This document shows, piece by piece, positions 16,592-24,299 of a stretch of 34,586 nt of DNA. Numbering within the stretch: the stretch's first letter is position 1; the number at the start of each line of letters is the position of its first letter. The position numbers and the translations under genes were made by a program. Below the pieces are notes generated by a model that was not told where the DNA came from, searched no databases, and saw only the letters and a program-made list of their open reading frames with translations. This stretch comes from Gemmatimonadota bacterium. Lineage in GTDB: Bacteria; Gemmatimonadota; Gemmatimonadetes; Palauibacterales; Palauibacteraceae. Where the stretch lies: contig JAJCZV010000077.1 of NCBI GenBank assembly GCA_029262175.1, positions 1 through 34,586 of the forward strand. The letters are read 5' to 3'.

Positions 16592-17998
16592 ATGTCGCCG
16601 GACACGCACTTCGATGCCCCGTCGCAGCACTCACCGGAAACGCGCTACGAGAACTACGGGAAAAAGCTGGCGGGCTCACCGGATAGCCAAGCGATGATCG
16701 AACTTTGCCGCACGCTCAACGTTCGTTTTCTCCGCCTGATTTTCACGGACATCCTCGGGATGCCGAAAAATGTCGAGGTCCCGGCCAGCCAGTTCGAAAA
16801 GGCTTTCGACGGTCAGATCTTGTTCGATGGCTCATCGATCGAAGGGTTTGTGCGCATCGAAGAGAGCGACATGCGTCTGCGTCCGGATCTGGGCACGTTC
16901 CGCGTCTTCCCTTGGGGCAACCCGGAAGCTCGAGTCGCGCAGGTGTTTTGTGACGTTTACAGACCGAGCGGCGAGCCCTTTGTCGGCGACCCCCGAGGGT
17001 GCCTGAAGCGCGTCGTCGCAAGAGCCGAAGCCATGGGTTACAGCCTCGCAACGGGCGTCGAGGCGGAATTCTTTCTTTTCCAGCGCAATGAGATCGGCGA
17101 TCCCACGACGCTCACGCACGATTCCGCGGGGTATTTCGATCTGACACCGGTCGATCTTGGCGAGACCGCGCGTCGTCGAATGGTCACCAGCCTCGAGGCG
17201 ATGGGACTCGAAATCGAAGCCGCGCACCACGAGGTCGCCGAGGGTCAGCACGAGATCGATTTCAAGTATGGCGAGGCGCTTCGAACCGCCGACGACCTCA
17301 TGACCTTCAAGTTCGTCGTTCGCAACGTCGCGCATTCGCATGGACTGCATGCCACGTTCATGCCCAAGCCGATCTTTGGCGCGAACGGGTCGGGAATGCA
17401 CACGCACCAATCGATCTTCAAGGATGGCGAGAACGCGTTCTACGACGCCAATGCCGACTACGAGCTTTCGGAGCTCATGCTCCATTACATCGGCGGACTC
17501 AAGAAGCATGCGTGTGCCATCGCGGCGATCACCAACCCGACGGTCAACAGCTTCAAGCGCTTGGTTCCCGGCTACGAGGCCCCGGTCAGCATCGCGTGGT
17601 CACAGCGCAATCGGTCTCCCATGATTCGGATTCCCGACAGTCGGGGCATCGGAACGCGCTGCGAGTTCAGGATGCCGGACCCTTCGTGCAATCCGTATCT
17701 GGCCCTCGCAGTCCAGCTTGCGGCGGGACTCGATGGCATCGAGAACAAGATCGATCCGGGCCCTCCGCTCGACACCAACGTCTGGCAGCTTTCCGATGAG
17801 GAGCGGGCGAGAATCGGGCTGAAGACGTTGCCGGCGAACCTCGGGGAGGCCGTGGCCGAGCTCTCGGCGAACGAAACGATGAAAGAGGCACTCGGAGACC
17901 ACATCTTCGAGCACTTCATCGAAGCGAAGAAGGCCGAGTGGAGTGAGTACGTGGCTCAGGTCAGTCAGTGGGAGGTCGACCGCTACATCGCGTACTAG
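16592..17998 (+). CDS. glnA: Glutamine synthetase, class I-alpha type
   Basis: This 468-residue enzyme makes glutamine from glutamate, ammonia and ATP as a dodecamer. It shows the SSIEGFVRIEESDM block, the ATP/metal residues in GVEAEFFLF and EVAEGQHEIDF, the HATFMPKPIFGANGSGMHTH glutamate/ATP site, and the NRSPMIRIP arginines. The C-terminal LGDHIFEHFIEAKKAEW is like Bacillus GlnA. The position of the adenylylated tyrosine of the beta class is Trp398 (TNVWQLSDEER), and the beta-specific insertion is absent, so this enzyme cannot be controlled by GlnE-type adenylylation. The ATG at 16592 has GGAGG five bases upstream. It ends at a strong terminator and faces the convergent glutamate dehydrogenase gene, so both main ammonia-handling enzymes are side by side. 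Confidence 0.96.
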   Translation: MSPDTHFDAPSQHSPETRYENYGKKLAGSPDSQAMIELCRTLNVRFLRLIFTDILGMPKNVEVPASQFEKAFDGQILFDGSSIEGFVRIEESDMRLRPDLGTFRVFPWGNPEARVAQVFCDVYRPSGEPFVGDPRGCLKRVVARAEAMGYSLATGVEAEFFLFQRNEIGDPTTLTHDSAGYFDLTPVDLGETARRRMVTSLEAMGLEIEAAHHEVAEGQHEIDFKYGEALRTADDLMTFKFVVRNVAHSHGLHATFMPKPIFGANGSGMHTHQSIFKDGENAFYDANADYELSELMLHYIGGLKKHACAIAAITNPTVNSFKRLVPGYEAPVSIAWSQRNRSPMIRIPDSRGIGTRCEFRMPDPSCNPYLALAVQLAAGLDGIENKIDPGPPLDTNVWQLSDEERARIGLKTLPANLGEAVAELSANETMKEALGDHIFEHFIEAKKAEWSEYVAQVSQWEVDRYIAY

Positions 17999-18019
17999 CC
18001 GAACAAAGAGGCAGGAAGA

Positions 18020-18046
18020 GGGGGCGTCCTTGCGGCGCCCCTTTTT
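18020..18046 (+). terminator. Rho-independent terminator after glnA
   Basis: GGGGCG (18021-18026) pairs with CGCCCC (18036-18041) around a 9-base loop, followed directly by TTTTT (18042-18046). It lies 22 bases after the glnA stop. It may also slow transcription arriving from the convergent dehydrogenase gene, although the minus-strand side lacks a clean T-run. Confidence 0.85.
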
Positions 18047-18075
18047 CTTGCTCTCGGGTTCGCGCGTCGAGGCCC

Positions 18076-21000
18076 CTACACCAAGGGGGCCGAGACCCGT
18101 GGGTCGTCGACGGCGTCGACCGCCACGACCAGGGCCGACAGACTCGGCGCCATGGAGGCGCGGATGTCTGTGACCACGTTGCGAATCCGGCTGAGATCGA
18201 CTGCGTTTCGGTGACGAAAGCGTTCCATCGCCTCGTCGACCGTCGAGTCGACGGCCTCCGCTAGAATGCTTGCCGCGATCCGGGAACGAGCGTGTTCCAA
18301 CCGAGCGATCAAGATTCGACTAGCCCGGCGTTCCCAATGATCGGCAGCCGGGAGCGCATCGATGCTAGACCGGAGCCAGGGGAAATCGATCTCCTCCGCC
18401 AGTCCCAAATAGACCGATCCGACGTTCCCGGTCTCGGCGCCCGTCTCCCGGATCAAGCTGGCGATGGGAAGCAACTCGACCACGTAGCGGAACGTGACAA
18501 GCCGCTCCGCCGTCTCCGGATCCAGACCATCCATCTCATGCAGCGAACAGTTGCTCCGAAAACGCTCCAGTCGGTCGCCCGTCAACAGAGACGGCAACAC
18601 CGAACGAATGTCGCGTATGGGGCCGTGGAGCCACTCGATGGCCTCCCCGATCGGCTGCGCCAGGTCCGAGCGCTGGAGAAGCCAACGAGTCGCGCGCCCG
18701 AGAGACTTGGACATCTCCAAGTACCATTGGTACTGCGCCCCGGAGCGCACCGAAGAATCGGCTGCACGTACCCGTTCGTACAAGTCGTCCGCGTCGGAAA
18801 TCTTGGACGCGACATACCAAGTGCGGGCTACGGTCGAGGCGGCGCGTCCGCTTTCCCGCATGAGCTGGATGTGACTCGCCGCACCCATGCGATCCACGAA
18901 GAGATTCGTGAGAACGGTACTGGTGATGTTCGCCCGCAGTCGGTGCGCTTCGAGGTCGGCCGACTCGACGGCCTCGAGCGCGCGGGCCGGAAAGTATTCG
19001 CGCAGCAGAGCCAAGAGAGCCGGGTCCTGCGGGACCCCCGATGAACCGATCCATTGCTTGAGATGGAGCTTCGAGTGCGCGAGGAGGATCGATAACTCCG
19101 GACGCGTCAGGCCGACTCCGTCCGTCTCTCGGTCCAACAACTCGTCGGTGGACGGGAGAAACTCCAAACCGGGGTCCAGCACGCCTTCGCGTTCCAGTCG
19201 GTGCAACGCTTCGTGGAACTTTCCAGGGCGTTCGCGAGCCCGAATCTCATCCAAGCTGATCGCCAAACTCTGAGTATAGTTGTTGAGAAGAACCGCATCG
19301 GACACGTCGTCCGTACACGCTTCCAGCAACTCGTTTCGTTCGGTCAGAGTCAGAGCCCCCCGCGTGACCACGGCGCCCAACAAGATCTTGAGGTTGACCT
19401 CGTGATCGGACATGTCCACGCCAGCCGAGTTATCGACTGCGTCGGTGTTGACCCGCCCGCCGGCCAACGCAAACTGCGTTCGCCCGCGTTGGGTGAGACC
19501 GAGGTTCCCACCCTCACCCATCACCCGTGCTCGGACTTGCGTCGCGTCGACGCGGACGCCGTCGTTACTGGGATCACCAACGTCGCTATCCGTCTCGGAA
19601 CTGTTCCTCACATACGTCCCGATTCCGCCATTCCAAAGCAAGTCCACTGGCGCCTTGAGAATCGCACGGATCAGCTCTTCTCCATTTACCGTCTCTTGAT
19701 CGACAGCTAGTCGCTCACGGATCTCGGGCGTGAGCTCGATCTTCTTCTCGGTCCGCTCGAAGACACCGCCGCCCGCGCTCAAAAGCCCGGCGTCATAGTC
19801 CGCCCAGGAGGAGGTCGGCCGGTCGAACAACCGCTTTCGTTCCGCCCAGCTCTTCGCGACATCGGGATTGGGGTCGAGAAACACATGGCGGTGATCGAAG
19901 GCCGCGACGAGCGCGATCTGCTTACTGAGCAGCATCCCGTTGCCGAAGACGTCGCCGCTCATGTCTCCAATGCCGACCGCCGTGAACGGCTCGTTTTCGA
20001 AGTCGAGGTCCATCTCGCGGAAGTGCCGCTTCACACACTCCCACGCGCCTCGAGCCGTAATCCCTTCCTTCTTGTGGTCGTAGCCCTGTGATCCACCCGA
20101 AGCGAAGGCATCTCCGAGCCAGTACCCGGCCTCGGCGGCCAGCGCGTTGGCCGTGTCCGAGTTCTTTGCCGTCCCCTTGTCGGCGGCCACGACGAGGTAG
20201 GGATCCGGGCCGTCGTGGATCACGACGCGCTCGGGGTATACGATCTCGCCCTCGACCACGTTGTCGGAGATCTCGAGGAGCCCTCGGACAAACTCTTTGT
20301 AGCTCTCGAGCCCTGCCGCCATCCGCTCGGAGCGTTCGTCGGGGAGCTTCTTCGCGATGAATGCCCCCTTGGCCCCGCCTGGCACGATGACCGCGTTCTT
20401 GACGCGCTGCGTCTTGACGAGCCCCAAGACTTCGACGCGAAAATCCTCGTATCGGTCGCTCCATCGGATCCCTCCCCGCGCCACGTCCTCCATCCGGAGG
20501 TGCGCGGCCTCGGTCCGGGACCCCGTGAGGTACACCTCGTGTTTGGGCCGCGGCTCGGGCATGAAGTCGAGCGAACGACCGTTGATCTTCAGCGCCAACA
20601 ACGGTGAAGTCCGCAGATCGCCTCGGTAGTAGTTGGTGCGCACCGTAGCTTCGACCAACGCGGCTAGGCGGCGGAGCGTGCGATCGTCCTCGATCCCGCG
20701 TACGGAGGCAAGTGACTCGGTGAACTCGCGCGAGAGCTGCTTCGTGAGCTTCTCACGAGTTGCATCACCCGCCGGGTCAAAGCGCGCCTCGAAGGCCTCC
20801 AGCAGCCCGCGCGCGATCTGTGGGTATTTGGTGAGAGGACCTTGCCCACCCAAACGGCTGGCGACGGCGCCGATCCGAAACGCGTACCCCGCGTACGCGC
20901 GCAGTACCTGCACCTGCTCCCACGAAAGCTTTGCGGTGAGGATGAGTTCGTTTAGTCGGTCGTCCTCAGCAACGCCGCTCTGGATCGCCCGCAGCGCGGC

Positions 21001-22893
21001 GGAGATGCGAGACTCGCTCTCCTCGACGTCGATATCCATGCGACCGCGCGCTTCCGCCTCGAACACCTGAATCGTGGCGGCGAGCGCGTCGTCGCGCACC
21101 CGAACGTTGAATCGAACCGCGTCCAGCACACGCAACCCGAGGTTTTCCAGCGTCGGGACCACGTCGCTGAGTACAAAATCTCCTTTGCGTGCAAACAGCC
21201 GAAGCTCATAGAGATCGTCGCGCTCTCCGGGGGCGCGTTTGAGCGACGCCTGGGTTTCGCCGCTCTCGGCGAGTCGTTCGATATGGGCGACGTCGGAAAC
21301 CGCGACGGCCACGTCCACGCCCGCTTGGTACCCGGAGGAGAAACGGGCGAGGTGGCCGGCGAGGGTGTGGCCCTTGGTGGCACCGTGTGCCTCGCGCAGC
21401 GCATCCTCGAGCCGTTCCTCCCAAGTACGAACGGTGGCCCGGACCACGGACTCGAGGGCGTCGAGGTCGACGGCCCCCGTTTCGTCAGGATCATGGGACA
21501 GGTAGAAGTGCAGCCGCGCCTGGTCGCCTTGACCGAGCGCGAGATGGTAGTTGAGCAGTCCGCCGTGATACGCTTCGATGAGCGCCGCTTGAAGCTGGCG
21601 TCTGACTTCGCCCGAAAACCGATTCTTGGGCAGGATCACCATCACGTGGACGCCGCGCCCGAGCTGGTCGGGACGGGCCGTCACCCGGACATCGTCGGCC
21701 CCCTCCGTCTGCATGACCGCGTCGACGACCGCACGAATCTCGTCGACCGTCGCGAGGAAGAGTTCCTCCTTCGGCATCGAGTTGAACGTGTTGAGAATGA
21801 CGTTGTAGTCGTGGGAGCCGCGGGGGGCGGCCTCTTGCTGAAGGATTTCGCGGAGCTTGCGACGCAAGATCGGGATGGTCGATGCGTCTTGTGAGTACGC
21901 CTTTGCGGTGAACAGCCCCAGGAATCGGTGCTCCCCGCACACCGTTCCATCGGCGCGGAGCTGCTTGATCCCGAGATAATCCATTCGAGCGTGTCGCCGG
22001 ATCGGACTCTCCGCGTTGGTCTTGGAGATGATCAGCAGCGGACCGCCCAGCACGCGGGCGCGTAACTCTGCAGACATCTCGGACACCGGGCGCCGCTTCC
22101 GATACCGCGAGTCTTCGTCGTCGCGCAGGATGCCGAGCCCGCTGCCCGCATCGACCTCGATCCAGTGCTCGCCCGTCTCGTCGGGTTCGATCGAATAGCT
22201 CCGATATCCCAAAAAGACGAACCCCAGCTCCGCCATCCAGCGCAGCAGCTCTTGAACCTCTTCGAGCTCCGCCGTCCGCCAGGGGATCTCCTTTTTCCTC
22301 TCATCGAGCTCCGCGGACGTGGCTTTGGTCTGCTGAACCATCAGCTCGAAGTCGTCCGTGACCGCCCGTACGTGACGGAGACGATTTCGGATCTCCTGCT
22401 CCAGGTCCTCCCCCGTGGGCGCATGGTGGGCGCCGCTGAGGGCGATGTGCACGACCGAAGTGGGCGTTCCGTCGCCAGATCGATCCCGCACGCCCGTTAC
22501 CCGACCCTCCGCATCGCGATCGACGATGAGGACGGGGTGGAGCAAGTGGGGGATGTCGATCTCCAGCGAGTGCACGTATTCGCGGATCGTGTCGACGATG
22601 AACGGGCAATCTTCCATCACCGTCTGGAGGACGCCGCGCGTGGGCTCGTCAGGATCCCACGCCACTCGGACGGAGATCTCGCCGGGTTGGTTGGCGTCCA
22701 ACGACCTATAGAGGGACGCCACGTCCTCGGCTAACCCCGCCACCCCGGTCTCGTTTACGAGATCCGCAGAACCGCGGGTAAATAGTCGGCGAACGAGTCC
22801 GCGGACGGCCTCCGCAGGCACCTGCGGGAGTCGGGTCTCGATCTCACGAAGCAGATCGTCCAGCCCGGTTTGCTGCAAAGCTGTGTGTTCCAT
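18076..22893 (-). CDS. gdhB: NAD-specific glutamate dehydrogenase, large type
   Basis: This 1605-residue protein belongs to the roughly 180-kDa NAD-GDH class known from Streptomyces and Pseudomonas, which oxidises glutamate to 2-oxoglutarate and ammonia. The long N-terminal part (about residues 1-690) holds the ACT-like regulatory repeats, for example FIVDTIREYVHSLEIDIPHL and MPKEELFLATVDEI. The catalytic region includes GGIRWSDRYEDFRVEVLGL, the nucleotide-site lysines in VPGGAKGAFIAKKLP, GYDHKKEGITARGAWECVKR, and the glycine-rich GIGDMSGDVFGNGMLL. It has the full length of the family, with no frameshift. The ATG at 22893 has GGGA six bases before it. It is convergent with glnA and divergent from the selenoprotein gene. 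Confidence 0.96.
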   Translation of the reverse strand: MEHTALQQTGLDDLLREIETRLPQVPAEAVRGLVRRLFTRGSADLVNETGVAGLAEDVASLYRSLDANQPGEISVRVAWDPDEPTRGVLQTVMEDCPFIVDTIREYVHSLEIDIPHLLHPVLIVDRDAEGRVTGVRDRSGDGTPTSVVHIALSGAHHAPTGEDLEQEIRNRLRHVRAVTDDFELMVQQTKATSAELDERKKEIPWRTAELEEVQELLRWMAELGFVFLGYRSYSIEPDETGEHWIEVDAGSGLGILRDDEDSRYRKRRPVSEMSAELRARVLGGPLLIISKTNAESPIRRHARMDYLGIKQLRADGTVCGEHRFLGLFTAKAYSQDASTIPILRRKLREILQQEAAPRGSHDYNVILNTFNSMPKEELFLATVDEIRAVVDAVMQTEGADDVRVTARPDQLGRGVHVMVILPKNRFSGEVRRQLQAALIEAYHGGLLNYHLALGQGDQARLHFYLSHDPDETGAVDLDALESVVRATVRTWEERLEDALREAHGATKGHTLAGHLARFSSGYQAGVDVAVAVSDVAHIERLAESGETQASLKRAPGERDDLYELRLFARKGDFVLSDVVPTLENLGLRVLDAVRFNVRVRDDALAATIQVFEAEARGRMDIDVEESESRISAALRAIQSGVAEDDRLNELILTAKLSWEQVQVLRAYAGYAFRIGAVASRLGGQGPLTKYPQIARGLLEAFEARFDPAGDATREKLTKQLSREFTESLASVRGIEDDRTLRRLAALVEATVRTNYYRGDLRTSPLLALKINGRSLDFMPEPRPKHEVYLTGSRTEAAHLRMEDVARGGIRWSDRYEDFRVEVLGLVKTQRVKNAVIVPGGAKGAFIAKKLPDERSERMAAGLESYKEFVRGLLEISDNVVEGEIVYPERVVIHDGPDPYLVVAADKGTAKNSDTANALAAEAGYWLGDAFASGGSQGYDHKKEGITARGAWECVKRHFREMDLDFENEPFTAVGIGDMSGDVFGNGMLLSKQIALVAAFDHRHVFLDPNPDVAKSWAERKRLFDRPTSSWADYDAGLLSAGGGVFERTEKKIELTPEIRERLAVDQETVNGEELIRAILKAPVDLLWNGGIGTYVRNSSETDSDVGDPSNDGVRVDATQVRARVMGEGGNLGLTQRGRTQFALAGGRVNTDAVDNSAGVDMSDHEVNLKILLGAVVTRGALTLTERNELLEACTDDVSDAVLLNNYTQSLAISLDEIRARERPGKFHEALHRLEREGVLDPGLEFLPSTDELLDRETDGVGLTRPELSILLAHSKLHLKQWIGSSGVPQDPALLALLREYFPARALEAVESADLEAHRLRANITSTVLTNLFVDRMGAASHIQLMRESGRAASTVARTWYVASKISDADDLYERVRAADSSVRSGAQYQWYLEMSKSLGRATRWLLQRSDLAQPIGEAIEWLHGPIRDIRSVLPSLLTGDRLERFRSNCSLHEMDGLDPETAERLVTFRYVVELLPIASLIRETGAETGNVGSVYLGLAEEIDFPWLRSSIDALPAADHWERRASRILIARLEHARSRIAASILAEAVDSTVDEAMERFRHRNAVDLSRIRNVVTDIRASMAPSLSALVVAVDAVDDPRVSAPLV

Positions 22894-23062
22894 CGATCCC
22901 GTTTAGCCGGTCTCGGTTGGCGAAAGGTAGCGGACGATAGATCCTGCATAGGTCACAGGCAACGCGTGGTCGCGCCGGAGGTCCAGGGACTTGATCGAAG
23001 CCCTCGGGTAGCCGATCGTGGGGCGATGAACCCAGCCCGTATTGAACGCGAAAGAGCGAGAC
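22894..23062. other. Intergenic region between gdhB and the selenoprotein gene
   Basis: This 169-base divergent gap should hold promoters for both genes, but I see no pair of strong -35 and -10 boxes. A small hairpin AGGG/CCCT near 22987-23002 was considered and does not extend into a tRNA fold. Confidence 0.4.
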
Positions 23063-23281
23063 ATGAACCTGTCCATCGAGTATTGCGTCGTTTGAAACTA
23101 TGAACCGAAAGCCGTCGGTCTGGCGGCTGCACTTCGGGAACGATTCGGGGACATTGAAGTCGAGATGATCCCGTCCAGCGGCGGTCGTTTCGAGGTCATC
23201 GCCGATGATAAACTCATCTTTTCAAAGAAAGCGTCCGGTCGGCACCCGACACACGAAGAGATTTTCGACGCCCTTTCCTAG
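23063..23281 (+). CDS. selW: SelW-like (Rdx family) selenoprotein with in-frame TGA for selenocysteine
   Basis: Reading TGA at 23093-23095 as selenocysteine gives a complete 72-residue protein ending at TAG 23279-23281. The N-terminus MNLSIEYCVVUNYEPKAV has the thioredoxin-like redox motif CxxU (Cys8, Sec11), where ordinary bacterial Rdx proteins have CxxC followed by YEP. After the TGA, EMIPSSGGRFEVIADDKLIF and SKKASGRHP match the conserved second half of the family (PSSGG, FEV, LIFSKK, GR-x-P). A hairpin with a GGTCT loop follows the TGA at the distance used by bacterial SECIS elements. Proteins of this fold are small thiol or selenol oxidoreductases; the substrate is unknown. The ATG at 23063 sits behind the purine-rich AAAGAGCGAG. 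It ends 15 bases before the convergent membrane protein gene. Standard gene callers would stop at the TGA and lose it. Confidence 0.93.
23105..23137 (+). promoter_or_regulatory. Bacterial SECIS-like hairpin after the selenocysteine codon
   Basis: A 7-pair stem AGCCGTC (23110-23116) with GGCGGCT (23122-23128), one G-U pair included, closes the five-base loop GGTCT (23117-23121). Below it CCGAA (23105-23109) pairs with TTCGG (23133-23137) across a four-base bulge. The loop G-U lies 26-27 bases from the T of TGA, within the range of bacterial SECIS elements, and GGTCT equals the apical sequence of the Escherichia coli fdhF element bound by SelB. It should direct Sec insertion at 23093. Confidence 0.88.
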
Positions 23282-23296
23282 GCCGGTTGCCCGTTC

Positions 23297-23767
23297 CTAG
23301 GCCCGCTTGCCTGAACCCGATCGACGTCCTGGGCCGGAATGGCGCGGGCCGGAATGGCGACCCGGGCCGGACCGTGCCTCGAGAAACGTACCCGGGTGGT
23401 GAAAGAGCATGAGTCCGAGCCCGATGATCGTGGCCAATCCGGCCGGATACCAATATCCGGTAACCAAGATCGCCACGAGCCCCATGAGCGCGACGCCCTC
23501 ACCCAAGGCCCAAACGATGACGGCGTGGGTTTGTCGCTTCTCCCATTCCGCGTTCGGAGCCAGACGGCCGCGGACGATGCCCGCCACAAAAAACGCCGGC
23601 ACCGCAAACGCGAGTGGCGCCCAAACCCACATCGGCATAGCGGGTAGCGGCTCGGGTTGAAGGAACCAGCGGACCACGCCGGCGAAGATCAGAACTCCCA
23701 TGACCATCGCCCCGTGCACGAGGCGGAGCTGGAGGTGTCCGGACGTCCCAGTAGGCTCATTCGTCAT
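23297..23767 (-). CDS. Small integral membrane protein of unknown function
   Basis: This 156-residue protein has about four hydrophobic segments: around residues 18-36 (AMVMGVLIFAGVVRWFL), 46-66 (VWAPLAFAVPAFFVAGIV), 82-101 (AVIVWALGEGVALMGLVAIL), and 104-122 (GYWYPAGLATIIGLGLMLF). It ends in a basic tail made of ARHSGP-like repeats. I do not recognise a named family with certainty. The ATG at 23767 overlaps the end of the cupin gene by 11 bases, so the two are likely cotranscribed. The tail lies over a 15-base tandem DNA repeat and may vary between strains. Confidence 0.75.
   Translation of the reverse strand: MTNEPTGTSGHLQLRLVHGAMVMGVLIFAGVVRWFLQPEPLPAMPMWVWAPLAFAVPAFFVAGIVRGRLAPNAEWEKRQTHAVIVWALGEGVALMGLVAILVTGYWYPAGLATIIGLGLMLFHHPGTFLEARSGPGRHSGPRHSGPGRRSGSGKRA
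23331..23360. repeat. Two-copy 15-base tandem repeat
   Basis: GGGCCGGAATGGCGC (23331-23345) is repeated as GGGCCGGAATGGCGA (23346-23360), 14 of 15 bases identical, with a third partial copy starting near 23364. It encodes the repeated C-terminal tail of the membrane protein. Confidence 0.8.
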
Positions 23768-24122
23768 CGGTCGTTCTCCCGTATCGATCCTCTAGTCGAA
23801 CGACGTCATCTAGATGAGGTGTACTGACCTCCAGAATGACGCTGTCCTCAATGGCCTCCATCCGGTGCACGTTCTCGGGCGGAATCGAAACCACCTCGCC
23901 GGGCAGCCACTCGAAAATCTCATCGTTGAGCGTAAACCGCATCCGACCCGATTGTAGATACATCGTTTCGTGCTTGATCTCGTGTTTTTGCAGCGACAGA
24001 ACGTGGCCGGCGTCGACCTCCAGGATCTTGCCGGCGTAGATGTCGGTGTGAGCATACCAGATCTCACGCCCCCAAGGCTTGTCGACGATTTTGGGCTCGC
24101 CGCGGTTCGCCGCATCGCTCAT
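23757..24122 (-). CDS. Cupin protein like the C-terminal domain of mannose-6-phosphate isomerase
   Basis: This 121-residue single cupin domain resembles the metal-binding part of type II phosphomannose isomerase. KPWGREIWYAHTDIYAGKIL opens the fold, SLQKHEIKHETMYLQSGRM gives the first cupin box with His residues and a glutamate, and PPENVHRMEAIEDSVILEVS the second. The ending DDVVRLEDRYGR is a hallmark of the isomerase family. It could isomerise a sugar phosphate or bind a sugar nucleotide, and mannose-6-phosphate would feed GDP-mannose for algD, but that link is inference. The ATG at 24122 follows a weak GGAAA site. It overlaps the downstream membrane protein gene. Confidence 0.85.
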   Translation of the reverse strand: MSDAANRGEPKIVDKPWGREIWYAHTDIYAGKILEVDAGHVLSLQKHEIKHETMYLQSGRMRFTLNDEIFEWLPGEVVSIPPENVHRMEAIEDSVILEVSTPHLDDVVRLEDRYGRTTDDE

Positions 24123-24163
24123 GGATGTTTTCCGTTTCTCTGCCGGTGGTCGTCAATCGTCGC

Positions 24164-24183
24164 CAAAACACGTCAAAACACGT
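24164..24183. repeat. Two-copy 10-base direct repeat upstream of the cupin gene
   Basis: CAAAACACGT occurs twice in tandem (24164-24173 and 24174-24183) in the 177-base gap between dnaE2 and the cupin gene. CTGGCGAAC is also repeated at 24190 and 24211. The pairs could be operator half-sites. Confidence 0.5.
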
Positions 24184-24299
24184 CCAGCTCTGGCGAACGG
24201 CTGCGATCGTCTGGCGAACTTACTCATTGATCGAGTCTGAACCGAGATCCTGCAACTCAGAGGCCAGACAACCGCGACTTTCCTAAGCCGGCGGAGAAC

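Noticed and set aside
22985..23060. Possible tRNA (including selC) upstream of the selenoprotein
   Set aside because: Only one small hairpin forms; no acceptor stem, no TTCRA T-loop and no TCA anticodon arm could be arranged.
23063..23281. Reading the TGA-containing frame as a pseudogene
   Set aside because: The TGA falls exactly on the redox Cys/Sec site, the rest is fully conserved with no other defect, and a SECIS-like hairpin follows at the right distance.
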